Assembly: GCF_038396675.1 (NCBI RefSeq)
Contig: NC_088926.1
Location: forward strand, 39,028,501 to 39,092,500
Length of the DNA: 64,000 nt
From: Hydra vulgaris
Taxonomy: Eukaryota > Cnidaria > Hydrozoa > Anthoathecata > Hydridae
Direction of reading: 5' to 3'
The notes under the pieces are model-generated. The model was not told where the DNA came from, searched no databases, and was given only the letters and a program-made list of their open reading frames with translations. This document shows, piece by piece, positions 1-12,803 of this stretch (its first letter is position 1; every line of letters begins with the position of its first letter). A program made the position numbers and the translations under genes.

Positions 1-941
1 AAAAACAATCCATTGTCATGAGCATAGTCTATAAGTTTTAAACTTTTGGTATTAGAACGATGACCGTCAAACATAAGTTAAACTTTGTTGATCAAGGTGC
101 ATCGTACATGTTTAACAAAATGTTTTATATACTTAAGAAATAAATCAGTATTAACCCAACCATTTTCTGAGCATCCTTGAATAGTTCCAACTGGAGCATT
201 ATCTGTGAGTAAAAATTTCTTCTTTTTGCGCTTAAATATCATCATGGGTGGTACATAATGACCAACAGAATCGCATGCACATAAAATTGTTTTCGTGACT
301 CCTCTTTCCCCATTTGTCACTAATGAAACATACCGTTTTCCTATAGATGAAATAACTTTTAATGGCTTATGGATGCATGACAACCCAGACTCATCACAAT
401 TAAAAATTTGATGTGGCTCAAATTGATATTTATCTAACAAATTCTCTAAATTACTAAAATAGATTTTAATATTATTTTTGTTCAAACCAAATACTCTGTT
501 TAAAGAAATTGCTTCTGGTTTTCTTAGTGATAAATCAGGATGGCGTTTTAAAAAGCCTCGCACAAAGTCTTCTCCTGCTAATTTACTATCTTTTTTAAAA
601 GGATTTGGAATCAAATTTTTTTTTCAGAACTCAAAAACTGTCAATCTAATATCCATCATTGAGAGACCATAAAATGAATTGTCCATATCTTTAATATACT
701 TATTTAGATCTTGTTCTTGGTTATCAGAAAGCACTTTTCTAAATCTTCCAAGTAAATTGGTATGTAAACTACTTTTAAGTGAAGCCTTTTTAACACGCCG
801 ATGTAGTGAATTTTTTGGCTCACTAAAGTTTTTACAAGATTTTCTTAAACACATTTGCTTCAACTTTACTACTGTAATAGCATTTTTCATGTCATCTTCG
901 TTCCAGTTAGCTTGATTAGTTTTTCTCCTGTAGTTTCTCAT
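1..941 (-). pseudogene. Pogo/Tigger-like transposase, decayed, runs off the window start
   Basis: DDE transposase of the pogo/Tigger group, read leftwards from an ATG at 941 (MRNYRRKTNQ, the usual family start). An N-terminal psq-like helix-turn-helix comes first, then a Tc5/CENP-B-type domain (FVRGFLKRHPDLSLRKPEA). The DDE core follows, with the first catalytic Asp in NCDESGLS and the second in FDGHRSNT. The third acid lies beyond base 1. One reading frame runs throughout but is broken by in-frame stops at 624-626 and 78-80, so it is a pseudogene without visible frameshifts. It resembles the intact copy at 14270-15727 but is clearly a different, older family member. Confidence 0.85.
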
Positions 942-1079
942 TTAAAAATTTTTGGTCACTAAATGAAAACAAAGTTATGTTATATTCTTTTAAAGTTTTT
1001 AATAAAATTATGTTTTACTTTTACATAAAATTCTTTCATAAAATGATGATATCGTAAACGTTTACTCTGAAGATTTATA

Positions 1080-3640
1080 ACAGCGCTGGCCAGAAGACTC
1101 GAGAGCCGCACATAAACAATGACGCGTGCCGAAGAGCCGCAATAAAAGTTGCTATGCCAACCTTAAAAAAAATAATTGGCGAATGTAAACTTAGATTTTT
1201 TATACTCACTATTTTGATTTTTTAAATGGAAATTGTACTTTTATTAATAAACTTAGTATGTACACAATTTATATTTAGTATTTAGTTTTTTTTACAATAA
1301 AGAAAGTAAAAGCTATTCTTTAAATGGAAACTTGGCTACATAAAATCTGATTCCTTTTTATTCGCACTAAAAAACCATTTGTAGAAAAAATTGAGAAAGC
1401 ATCTCTAAATCATAATTTTTTTTGAATTAACATTATTACAGCAACCATAAGTTTCCTTATAAAAATAATTGTAAGCAAGATATATAAATCTAAAAGATAA
1501 AAAGGTTTCTTTGAGAAAAAAATTATTTTAATGAATTTGAATTAAACTTGCTTTATTCGCATTGAACTTGCTTATAACCACTTAACAGCATAAGTTACTA
1601 AAAACTGCAAAATATCAAATAAATAAACGACTACACAAAAAAAATTTAAATGAACTTCAATGAAGTTCAAATTACTTTTATTTTTTATTTTATTACATTC
1701 AGCAAAAATTTAGACATAACAGAAAGAAATCTTTTTATAACATCGATTATTTTTTGTTAAAGACCATTAGAAAATTCTTCTTGTATAATAACTTGCATAA
1801 TTTACTATAAATTTATTAGGCACTAAGATTTTCAACACTACTGGTAAGTTTTTTAAAATCTGGTTTCAAGCTTGTAGTTGATATTCTAAGCAACTGTAAC
1901 AAATGTTCACTAGTTAGATTGGCACATTACTTTGATTTAATAAATTTCATAGTCGAAAATAAAAATTCACATGCATATGTTGAACCAAAAATGGAAATAA
2001 GTTTTATACTAATCCTTTTTAGTTGAGGATACTTAACTTCAGGATCCATTTTCCAAAAATCTAATAAAGCTAGTGTTTTATGCAGCATTTAAAGATTTTG
2101 ATCTTCTAATTCTATTTCAAATTGAGATGTTTCTTTAAGTATATTTTCTGGTATTTGGTTTTGTTCTTCATTTGAGTAAAATGATTAAAGTTTTTAAGGT
2201 AAGACCTTTCTGAAATAGAGCAACTTTTTTTTGAAAACTAAATATAGTCTGAGCAAGATCAGATATATTTTTTTCTTTTCCCTGAAGCGACAAATTCAGA
2301 TTTTGTAAATGTTGCATTACATCAGTTAAAAATAATAGATCTTGCAAAAAATTCACATCGTCAAAGATTTCAAATGTCTTCTGCTTTTCAGGCAAAAAAC
2401 ATTTAATTGGTTATAATAATTTTATAAACCTATAAAGAACGTCACTACTTGACAGCCACCTTACAGCACAGTAAAACGACAAGTCACTTGGTTTGTCAGC
2501 AAAATCCAATTCACTAATGAAATTTTTAAACTGTCTGTGATTCTTTGCATTAGATCGAATATAATTTACAATCTTCACCACTGATTTAAAAACAATTGGA
2601 AAATTGAAATGTTTCGCTGCTAAATGTTATCGATGAATCACACAATGAACTGGGATAAACTCTGGATACGTAGGATCACTATTTAGTAAACCCATAAGCC
2701 CAATGTGTTTTCTAACCATTTCTATTGCACCATCTGTAGCAACACTAACAAGCTTGTTCTTAGGAGCATTGGCTTTCACCAGAACAGTGTCAAGGGCTTC
2801 CTTTAAATGAATTCCACGAGTTGTGTCTTTTAGCTCTACTAAATCTAGCAACTCATCTGTACATCTGATGTTACATATCTTGAAGTTTATCTTGAATATC
2901 TGTTGATTCACCCAATGCTAAACTGAATGCTTCACAATTTTTTAAGTCATTTAAAAAATGATGTTCAACTTCGACACTAATCTCAGATATACTCCTTTCA
3001 GTTGTGTGTCGAGAAACAGAAATATTTGAAATTAACCTTCGAATTTTTCTATTATTAGGATCTAAAACTGAGATCACTGAAAAAAGATTTTGTTTTACAA
3101 ACTCTCCATCGGTGTAAGGATATTTACTTTTTGCAATGTTCCAAGCTATAATAAAACTTGCTTCTGTTGTAATATTTCATTCTTTGCTGGAAGATAAAAT
3201 ATTAATTTTTTGATTTTTAAATATTGTTTTAAGCAACTCGATTTTATTTTTTCTATGACATGAATTTTTTGGGTATTCTTCAGAAAAACATATATGTTTT
3301 GTTTCATAGTGACGTTTAACATTACATGTCTTATTATGAGCTAGTTCAATATTGCAAATTAAACACATAGGTTTATTTTATTTTTCAATAAATGTGTATT
3401 TTTCTGTCCAATCACCATGAAATGATCTGTTCTTATCTTTAAATTTTCTTTTCTTACTTTTATTGAGAAGTGCTTTATTATCACCTTTCGCTATATCCAT
3501 TTTTCAAGCAATGTGTTTTCCCGCAATGTATAATTCAAGTTTTTATTATCAGTAAATCAATAAAACTTTTGAAAAGAGCCGCAATAACGTTTTAAGAGCC
3601 GCACGCGGCTCGCGAGTTGCTATTTGGCCATCCATGTTCT
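1080..3640 (-). mobile_element. hAT element of the GTF2IRD2/ZBED5 type, degraded
   Basis: Both ends carry related GC-richer motifs unlike their surroundings. The left has GCTGGCCAGAAGACTCGAGAGC near 1085-1110. The right, in reverse complement, has GATGGCCAAATAGCAACTCGC near 3600-3640. Inside each end there are repeated GAGCCGCA words. The right flank TTCTAGAC fits the hAT target preference nTCTAGAn, but no matching left duplication is seen. The element encloses the transposase remnant at 1816-3500. The bases between 941 and 1080, and between the transposase and the ends, hold only A/T-rich non-coding sequence. Confidence 0.65.
1816..3500 (-). pseudogene. hAT transposase (GTF2IRD2/ZBED5/SCAND3-like), broken
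   Basis: Starts at an ATG at 3500 (MDIAKGDNKALLNKSKKRKF). A single BED-like zinc finger follows (CLICNIELAHNKTCNVKRHYETKH). Next come a conserved block (ALGESTDIQDKLQ), the segment SVATDGAIEMVRKHIG..HCVIHR that marks this subfamily, FLTDVMQHLQNLNLSLQGK, and a C-terminus ending in SVENLSA at 1816. An in-frame stop sits just before the zinc finger and several frameshifts occur between 2400 and 3180. Family knowledge: such proteins cut and join hAT DNA in the nucleus. This copy cannot make a full protein. Confidence 0.8.
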
Positions 3641-3649
3641 AGACTTTTC

Positions 3650-6110
3650 TAAAAGCGTTTCTTTACTCCACGCGGTCTTTCAAGCAAGGTCTACAAGCCG
3701 ATTAGAGCTGATAAATTTTTAGTTTCAAGTGGAATTGATGTTGTTCACTGTTTGTAGTTGGTTATTCGTATTTTTCTAATTTTTGTAGCCTATTTCCTTT
3801 TCTTTTAATAAATTAAGACTGTTATTTGTGGACATGTAAGTGTATTTGCATAAATTTGCGTATATTTCAGCATATTATATATTTCTCTGTATCTTTATGT
3901 ATAATTTCTTTTAGATAAAAAAAAAAAAAATACGGTATGGAAAATAGTAAAATAGAAAATAGAAAAATTATGTTGGAAGTTGTCAAAAGAATGTCAAGAA
4001 AAACATCAACTCAGTAAAACAGTTTTAAGAGAAGTTACATCTGTAAATTTTATTAATATGTTTCTACTTGACTACATGCATTTAGTGTGTCTTGGATGTA
4101 TGCGTAGGCTGCTGTGTTACCTTAAAGGAACTATCAAAGGAACAAGTAAAAGGAAATTGTGTGTTAATATATTAAATCAAATTTCTGAAAAGGTTGCTGT
4201 TTTAAATGGTAAACTACCAAGCGAGTTTGTCAGACAGCCAAGAACACTAACTGAACTTGATCGATGGAAAGCTACCGAGCTCAGATCTTTTTTGCCTTAT
4301 ACTGGTATGGTTGCATTGAAGGGTGTTGTTGGTAGCTCTTTTTACAAGCATTTTTTAAGTCTGTTTGTTGCTATAATGTTATTATGTGAAAGTGATGATG
4401 CCTTGAAAAAATTCAAATCTGGAAAATGCTCGACGACTTATTTAGTATTTTGTTAATTCTGGTGAGGTTTATGGTGATTTGTTTTGTGTATACAATGTAC
4501 AAGGCCTTTTACACATTTGTGATGATGTAGAGCTTTATGGTGTCTCGCTTAATAAGTTATCTGCCTTTTAGTTTGAAAACTATCTTCAGAAGTTGAAAAG
4601 ATTGGTAAGAAGCAAACAAAATTCAATGGCTCGAGTATGTAAAAGATTGGATGAATTTAGTGATTATAGCCAACCTAAAAAAGTTACCAACAGAATGACC
4701 ACCACCAAAAAAGATTCTTGTTTTTTAACTGAGCATAGTGTTGTGTTTCTTCAAAAATTGGTTGATGAAGATCACTATGAGTGTTTGTGCTATAGCAAAC
4801 AGTTTTTAGATAACTATTTTACTTTTTTTGTTTCTTCAAAGGATATTGTTATATACTATATCAGGAATACCATAAATCCTATTGTATGCATTAAGCGAAG
4901 AAGCAGCTTTTTACGGAAATATATTTTTATGGTAGTTTTTTTGCTTTTTTCAGTGTAACAGAAAGAAGGAAGAAAAAGAAGGCATAAGTCAGTTTCACCA
5001 CAGTGCTCCTTTAGTTTTTTATTATCAAACCGTTCTTCCCAAGAGTCAACTAGACAGGCTAAAAACAGAAACGGTCTACTCGGGAACTACAGAGAACCAC
5101 CTCCTTCGTTTAAGTACATGGATCAATGACGTAAGTTTAACTATCTTTTAAGTATGATTTTATATATTAACTATCTTTTAAGTATGATATTATCTATTAT
5201 AACATATATATTATATATGTCATAATAGAGTCTTAATTCTCAACAAAAATCCATGACATGCCATGAGTATTATTTGTTCACCTTTTAATCAAAAGTTTCA
5301 CCATTAAAACTACACCTTTTTTTTTGCACTTACTAAGTTCATATCTATGTTTTGGGGATAAGAGTTGTAATGTTAAATGGACTGCAATTGTCACTACCGT
5401 CCATTTGCCATTTGGGTTGTAGACTAATATAAAGTAGACTGGCATCACGATTTTTATTGTTACTTTTAGGTTGGCAAAATGTATTTTTTATGGAGGTGAC
5501 AGAAGTTAAGTCAACCCAAGGAGAAATTCTCGCTACCCTAGAAAGTCTAGGACGGAGAATTAACCCAGAAAGTTTTTCGTTTTTTATTAGTAAGTGTCAT
5601 TCCCTTGAAGAGTTCGATGCTTTTGAAAAAAAGTTGGCGACTGAAGCAGAATTTAATATTTTGGTAAGTGTTATTATAGTAAAGTTGTGACTTATAAAAC
5701 TTGTTGTTTCAATATAGTTGAATTATAAACAATCAACAGCTTCGCAGCTCGTCAGCAGATGCATTAACGAGACTCTTGATAAAAGTGTACAAGCCTAGTT
5801 TAATAAGACCGGAAGTAAGGGCAAACGTTCTTTTAAAAAGACCCTACTCTGTAAAGCAATTTTTGGTAAGTATTTACTTAACTTAAAAGTTTTTAAAGAT
5901 GTTAAAACAAATTTTGTTTATGACAAAATGTTAGAGGGAATATTAGATTCATTTACTAGTTTCATGAAGTGTTTTGTTCTACTATCATTTCATTTTTTTA
6001 GCTGCATTAGTATCAGATGTAAATTCAGCAAAAGTGATCGATTCGTTCATTAGTGAACAATTAAAACGTGCGCCTCGAGCCGTTGAAAAAGAGAAAGATG
6101 GTTTCTTGTA
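3650..6110 (+). pseudogene. Multi-exon transposase-like gene with DUF4806-like C-terminal part
   Basis: The first large block (3980-4454) encodes FLLDYMHLVCLGCMRRLL..PRTLTELDRWKATELRSFLPYTG. I recognise this as a DNA-transposon protein common in cnidarians, probably EnSpm/CACTA-related. A second block (4574-4958) encodes LQKLKRLVRSKQNSMARV. Four shorter exon-like pieces follow: one ending with donor GAC|GTAAGT at about 5131; 5470-5664 (SLEEFDAFEKKLATEAEFNIL, DUF4806-like), flanked by TTTTAG and GTAAGT; 5742-5868, flanked by AACAG and GTAAGT; and a last exon from about 6001, ending at a TAA near 6110. The last junction does not keep frame as read, and stops occur near 4454 and 4565, so it is probably decayed. 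The exact superfamily is uncertain. Confidence 0.55.
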
Positions 6111-6546
6111 ACATTTATTTACAAATAAAGGATAAATTCTGTATTTTTAATTTATTAAATAAATAAAAAATTCTTATTTAACTTTTTATCTATACCCGAA
6201 GCTTTTTCGTTCTGGAAATTATAGAAACAATCTTTGCTAAATCATCAGTAAACTATCTGTTTTTCATTATTAGTACGAGTCACAAATTTTTTAGCGAATC
6301 GCATACACCTTTAATAAACGAATCGCATACACCTTTTATAAACGTTTAAAAGCCATCTAAAAAAGGTTTCTTTGAGACGTGTAAAACACGCCCTAAAAAA
6401 CGTAAGTAATTTCATACGGACTTCCTTTCCACCCTCAAAACACATGTCGTAAAAACATAAATAGTACTTTTATTATATGTATCCGTGCTTACTGGGAAGA
6501 GGCTGTGGCAACAGACAACAGAGTCATATATAAGAAAGTTGTAAAA

Positions 6547-6549
<3 letters not shown>

Positions 6550-6634
<85 letters not shown>
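6550..6634. repeat. (TA)n microsatellite
   Basis: About 85 bases of uninterrupted AT dinucleotide. Any reading frame through it (Ile-Tyr repeats) is an artefact of the repeat. The sequence from 6110 to 6550 contains only A/T-rich non-coding sequence with a short direct repeat of CGAATCGCATACACC near 6295-6335. Confidence 0.97.
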
Positions 6635-6636
<2 letters not shown>

Positions 6637-6707
6637 TAGTAAAAAACACTTATCTAACTTTTTTCTTCAACTTTTAGTTTCACCATTGCTGGATCATCAG
6701 GAAGGAT

Positions 6708-6877
<170 letters not shown>

Positions 6878-6989
6878 GGTATTTGCCGTAATGTTTTTTT
6901 TATTCGAATTATGCATTGAGCATAACAGTACCTGTTATAAAACGCGATTACCTGTTAAAAAACGCGAAATCTAGCGTTATGTTTTTTAA

Positions 6990-7975
6990 AAACTTTTTTA
7001 CAGTTTGATTAATATCATTATTGGGCATAAATAAATTATCGTAAGCATAAATAATAGGATTTAATTTGCGGATACATTACATAAATAATTTATGTTAATT
7101 AAAAACAGTAGAGGGTTGAGAATTAAACCTTGTGGAACTCCACACAAAATATTTAATGTGCCAGAATCCGGATTGTGTAATAACTAATGTACCAGATCTG
7201 GGTACTTACTGTTTTCGATTAGTAAGGAAGCCTTTAATCAAACTAAATGTTTTGTTTGTTACAATATAGAAATTTAACTTTTCTAAAAGTATGGAGTGAT
7301 CTATGCCAAATGCTTTTAAGAGATCTTTAAATATTCCAATTGTGAACTGATTTTTTTCAAACCAATAAATTATTTCGTTAACTTGCTCAGTAATTGCTTG
7401 CTCTGTTGATGATTTTTCTGGAAACCAAGTTGCTGGAGGTAAAAGAGTTTGTTTTTGCAAATTAACCATATATTATATTATACATAACACGTTCAACTAT
7501 TTTTGAGAAAACGGATAATTCAAATTTATATCAATAATTTGAGATATTGGAACTGTTTTTGCCTTTTGGGTAAACTTTTACTACTTTTATTATATTAGGA
7601 AATTTCACTTACTAAAAGTTTAAGAAAATTTTAAACAAAAGTTTGTTGATGTTATTTTTGTTTAAAACTACTATATTAGCTGATATTTCATCAAAACCCA
7701 GGGATTTATTCATTTTTAAAGATGATAAAGCAGCGATGCAGCCGTGGCTCAGTGTTCGCGCACTTGCTTCAGAATTAAAGGATCCGTGGTTCAGACCCCA
7801 CCTCTGGGCAAGTTTTGCGACATTGGTTAGGGAAAAAGCTTTGAGATAAGACCGTAAGGATTTCTTGATGCACCTAAATAAAGTTAAAAAAAACGACAAA
7901 GCTTTCTCAATTTCTTTATCATTAATTCACTGTCAAATAATCAATTATCACCCGATGAACTTAAATAGGTTTTAA
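6990..7975 (-). pseudogene. LINE reverse-transcriptase fragment (CR1/Jockey-like)
   Basis: On the minus strand, from high to low coordinate, recognisable pieces are: SFKTYLSSSGDN near 7950; SLKMNKSLGFDEISANIV (before the RT palm) near 7700; STEQAITEQVNEI and FTIGIFKDLLKAFGIDHSILL (RT motif A region, with Lys and Gly changes from the usual DLSKAFD) near 7300-7400; and CGVPQGLILNPLLF (RT motif B) near 7130. Frameshifts and stops separate them. A SINE interrupts it at about 7736-7893. The fragment lacks the endonuclease domain. Confidence 0.8.
7736..7893 (+). mobile_element. tRNA-derived SINE inserted in a LINE
   Basis: Contains a pol III A-box-like GTGGCTCAGTG (about 7743) and a B-box-like GGTTCAGACCC (about 7788), then a non-tRNA body (CACCTCTGGGCAAGTTTTG) and a short A-rich tail after CACCTAAATAAAG. 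The body matches the SINE at 29658-29830. LINE sequence on the two sides is continuous apart from the insert. GATAAAGC on the left and GACAAAGC on the right look like an 8-bp target duplication with one change. Confidence 0.75.
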
Positions 7976-8150
7976 ATGAATCAATTGGAGGTACGATTCA
8001 GAAAATTCATATGCTCACATAAAAAAGCAAGTACAGATAATTTTTTTTGTCTACAAAGAAAAACAATTTTTTTTTTTTGCCATCAATTGTATATTTAACT
8101 ATATAACTTAATATTCATTTATTGGCATAAAACTCCAATTCTTTAATGTG

Positions 8151-8200
8151 ATTAAAAAGTATTGGAGTTTTATTGGCATAAAACTCCAATACTTTTTAAT
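8151..8200. repeat. Snap-back hairpin with 22-bp perfect stem
   Basis: Bases 8151-8172 and 8179-8200 are exact reverse complements around the 6-nt loop TTGGCA. The sequence TTGGCATAAAACTCCAAT also occurs just upstream at about 8122-8139, so the right half looks like a second copy of nearby sequence made after a strand switch. Confidence 0.9.
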
Positions 8201-8215
8201 TATATTCAATTACAT

Positions 8216-8651
<436 letters not shown>

Positions 8652-8761
8652 TATATATATAAATAAATAAATAAATAAATAAAATATATTTCAGACAACA
8701 GGCATGTACAAATTAGGTGCCAGGTCCATAGTTTTTTTTTTTTTTTTTTCAAAGAAAAGTA

Positions 8762-11575
8762 TTATTTTAAACTTTGATTAACTGAATTCATAGAGTGATT
8801 CACCAAGGTACAAGCCATCAACTGTTTACGAAAAGCATGTCTATAGCTTAAGATAATTGTATGAAAAGATGGTAGTCTGAACTCTAAAAGCATGTAAGAT
8901 ATATTATCATATTTGTTGTATCCGAAAAACATTTTAGCACATTTGTTGTAGCAATACTGAAGGCGTGCCATTGTTTTATCATTATAATTTTGCCACAAAG
9001 GAACACCATATAAACAAATGCAATATACTTTAAACAGTTTAACCTTCACTCTGGTAGAGCATAAATGAAAGCGTCTAATTAAGATATTTGTACGTGTGTA
9101 AAGGCCCTTCACCTCTTTGATTATATCAAGATCATCGGTAAGGTCATTTTTAATTATATGACCAAGGTCATATAATTAAATTTAAAAGATTCAACAAAAG
9201 CAATTTCACATCCTGACACACATAATTTTGGGAAGGAGTTTGATATAACTTTTGATTTTTGAGTTGGATTAAACACCATACTTACAGTTTTCTTGGTATT
9301 AAAGGACATGTTAATTAAGGAAGATTCCTTATTTGTAAAGCTAATTAGTTTTTGAAGAGAAAACCAAGAAGGCGCAATTAGAACCATATCATCAGCATAG
9401 GCCAACACATTCATGAATATACCACCTATATTACATCCAATACGAAGGTTTGATATTGATGAAATCAAATCTTGTATGTAAAAGTTAAATAGAAATGGTG
9501 ACAATATACTTCCTTGACGAACCCCATTCCCAATTCCAAAACTGTTAGATTTTGTCCTCTGCCATCGAACAGACATTTGTTGATTACTGTACCAAAATGC
9601 AAGCAAACTAACAAGTTTTTTGGGCAGACCAGTATCTAATAATTTTTTGAACAACAGCCAGTAATTGACACTGTCAAATGCTTTATTAAAGTCTTTGAAG
9701 CAAGCAAATACATGGCTTCCTCTAGATGTGTAATACTGCACAGTCTTTTTAAAATAGTTTGAGCATGATGTTGTTGAGTGATTTTGTTTAAAGCCAAAAT
9801 GGTAATCATCATTTTTATTAATGTTGTACAAATTGATTTTCTGCAATAAAAGACTCTCAAAATTTTTGACATAGCAGAGGACACAGCTATGGCTCTATAG
9901 TTGTTCACATCTGTTAAATCAGCCATTTTAGATTTTACTAATGGAATAATCGTGGCCTCACAAAACGTGGATGGTAAATAACCAAATTTAATGCATAAAT
10001 TAAAAAAAATACTAATAAAAAAAACTGCAATCTACTTCCACCATACATAAAAGATTCCATACAAAGGTTATCAGGTCCAGCTGCTTTTCCTAGTTTCTGA
10101 GTTTTTACTGCAGTGGATATGTCAACGCAACTCACAATAATATCAGAGTTTTTAGTGGAAAATTCCATTTCCTTTATGAAACTGAGGTAATATTTTTCAT
10201 TGTTAGTTGAATTATACAAATTTTGAAAGTGCACTTTCCACATATTAGCAATAAGACAATCACCTGTGGCACCTCCAACACTAGCAACAAAGTTCGCTGC
10301 ATTACTGTTACTGATCTTTCGCACATTATTCCAGAACTTTCTCGAGTCTGTGTTGTTCATATTTTTTGCACATAAATCGGCTTGAATTTGTTCATTATGA
10401 TGTCTACAATATCTAAGAGCTAATTTAAAAGTAGCACGAGAGCGCTTCATGTTTTCAAAAATGTCACCCTGTTTCTTCTTTCCTTGAAAAATCCATTGCT
10501 TGAAGGCATCTCTTGCAATGTCGTGTTTATCTTTAACATAGTCATTCCAACCTGGAGTAATATATTCATGGTTTTTATGTTTAAAATTACAATGAGGTAT
10601 GGTATCAGATACAGAAGATTGCATAGTATTTATGATGCTGTTATAGAATAAATCAATATCATGAGTTGTATTGTAGCCATTTGGAATATTTTTAGTAAGT
10701 AGATAGAGGGGTGCATGTACGGATTTTAATAAAGAATCTACTTTTTCTGCATAACGTGTTAAGGTAGCTTTGTCACAAGTTTGCCAGTTAGGAGATCTAG
10801 TTGACATATTAAAATAAGGTTTGTTGTTATATATTTTGGATGAGTTTGCTAATGAGCAAGAGATCAGAAACGCTAATGGTTTATGGTCTGATGCAATAGC
10901 ATTGTTTAAAACCGAAATAGATATAATTAGATTATCAATAATTGGATTGCATAGAATGTGGTTCAACCACGAAGAAATATCACCATTGTCACTGACATAT
11001 GTACAGATATTGTCAAGGCGATTTATATCAGATCTAAGTAATTTATTTTCTAAAGCAAGATTAGAAAATTCTTCATAGAATCTTGACCCATTATAACAAT
11101 TAAAATCACCAGCAATAACTATGTTCACAGCATCAGTTTCCAGTATAAGTGATTTTATTTTTGAGCATATATCCATATAATTATGAAGACAATGTTCGTC
11201 ATTATAATTCGTTGGCATGTACACACTTATTAGCAAAATTGGCCCTATATTGGCAGATACTTTTAAACAAGTGATTCTGGATTCAAAAGATTTAATGATT
11301 GTAATATTATTTGCCAAATTTTTTCGATAAAGGATAGCAGTCCCTCCAAAGGGTCTACCAATTAATATATCAGATGATATGTTCACTGCTGATATACCAG
11401 TACCATAAAAGTCAGGATGTACATTGTTTAATAATTCAAGCTCATTAGGTAATAACCGATGCTCTTGTAATAAAACAAAATCGTATGTAAGACACAATTC
11501 TTTAATTGCAAAAATACTGTTTTTAAAAGAACGACAGTTAAATGTACAAAAAGATATGCTGTTGCTATTCGCCAT
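8762..11575 (-). pseudogene. LINE ORF2: AP-type endonuclease plus reverse transcriptase, frameshifted
   Basis: Begins at the ATG at 11575 (MANSNSISFCTFNCRSFKNS). The endonuclease domain shows LLQEHRL, IAGDFNCYNG and ASDHKPL, the usual catalytic signature. A linker follows, then the RT domain: NNYRAIAVSSAMSKI, FKDFNKAFDSVN, GVRQGSILSPFLFN and the catalytic LAYADDMVLIAPS (about 9385-9420). A C-terminal part at 8762-9112 includes YCICLYGVPLWQNYND. The frame shifts near an A run at about 10000, again near 9850, and again between 9154 and 9112. EN nicks target DNA and RT copies the RNA from the nick. Joined as read, this copy would not give a full protein, although each domain motif is preserved. 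Confidence 0.88.
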
Positions 11576-12535
11576 TTTTGGGTTTAAAATATCTTCGTAC
11601 CAGTAGACCCTTAGGCCAAGCTTCAGTAGACATTAAACAAACAACTTTATTTTTTAACTGGGAGGAATCTACAGATACAGATATATAATACGAGGAATAA
11701 CCACTAAATTTGGATTTTAATTTTTCACACTTTACAGAGTCATCATTATCAATTTTTAAAATATCATAAGTGCAATCGATTACCTCATTTTCTGTTGTAG
11801 AAGGATCTAATCTTGAGACAAATATATATCAATACTACGCTTGGGCAGTTTATCTAAAGAGATTGGTTTAAGTCTATTGTTGGAGTCTGATGTACCTAAA
11901 ATGTGTTTTTTTGTATGGACAACTTTTTTGGTTACAGGTAGATTATGTACGCACTTCTTAACAATATCTGACATCAGTGGTCGCCCTGTAAATTTAATAG
12001 ATTTATCACTAGTAGAAGAAGGGCTTTCAGTATTATCAATTACATCAAGGCTAATTGAACTGCTAGGATCATTTTGGAATTTAGTACTAGAAGGTTCTTT
12101 ATTGCTCATTGCACTCATTAAATGTCTCATTTCATTCTAAAATATTGTAAATTGTTTTACTTCAGATCGGAGATAGGTAACCTCCTGAAACAAAGCACTG
12201 ATATCAATGTGCTCCGTACCAACAAGAGGAAGACGAGATAAATTGATAGCATAAAAATTTGGTAATTTATTTATTGGGTCTAGAAGCAACTTTAGCATAC
12301 CCTCAACAGTTTTTTTGCATTTATCATTCCCACTTCTTTTTACCAGGCGCTTATCTGGAAGTAGTTTAACAATTATGGCTTTGGCATCAAACATTTCCTC
12401 TTCCTTGTAAAACTCACATATAATTTGAACATTGTCGTCAAAACTTAAGACATCTAATTTATTCTTCATAAAACATAGTAACTCATTTTGCACAGCAATC
12501 ATTGCATTGGTTTCAGTATCATCTGCATTTGCCAT
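11565..12535 (-). pseudogene. LINE ORF1 protein, one stop and one frameshift
   Basis: Starts at 12535 (MANADDTETNAMIAVQNELL). The first about 130 residues (VQNELLCFMKNKLDVL..FYKEEEMFDAKAIIVKLLP) are an acidic, helical region that I associate with ORF1 proteins of some marine invertebrate LINEs. An in-frame TAG lies at 12137-12139. The same frame then continues to about 11807, where a frameshift leads into SRLDPSTTENEVIDC and an end at the TAG at 11565-11567, overlapping the ORF2 start. The presumed role is RNA binding in the retrotransposition particle. No zinc knuckle is seen. Confidence 0.7.
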
Positions 12536-12666
12536 AGTTGTACAAACTTTGGTGGGAGGGTTACCACGCTAAATAACAGTGGATTACCTCCCTTCACTTC
12601 TGATTATTTTGTATATGTATATATCTTATTACACAGGGACTAAAAAGTTTCAGTATGTGTTTTTTT

Positions 12667-12803
<137 letters not shown>

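Larger units (their letters stand above)
8652..12600 (-). mobile_element. Near full-length two-ORF LINE
   Basis: Non-LTR retrotransposon reading leftwards. A short 5' UTR at about 12536-12600 is followed by ORF1 (11565-12535), then ORF2 (8762-11575), an 18-nt A run near 8732-8750, a short 3' tail and a (TTTA)n end at about 8663-8683. The two ORFs overlap by 11 bases. Lesions are few (one stop and a few frameshifts), so this is a fairly young copy. The clade is not settled by eye. It differs in sequence from LINE A and LINE B. Confidence 0.88.

Noticed and set aside
11841-12140. Plus-strand 99-codon frame opposite LINE ORF1
   Set aside because: It is the antisense of ORF1 coding sequence and shows no family resemblance.
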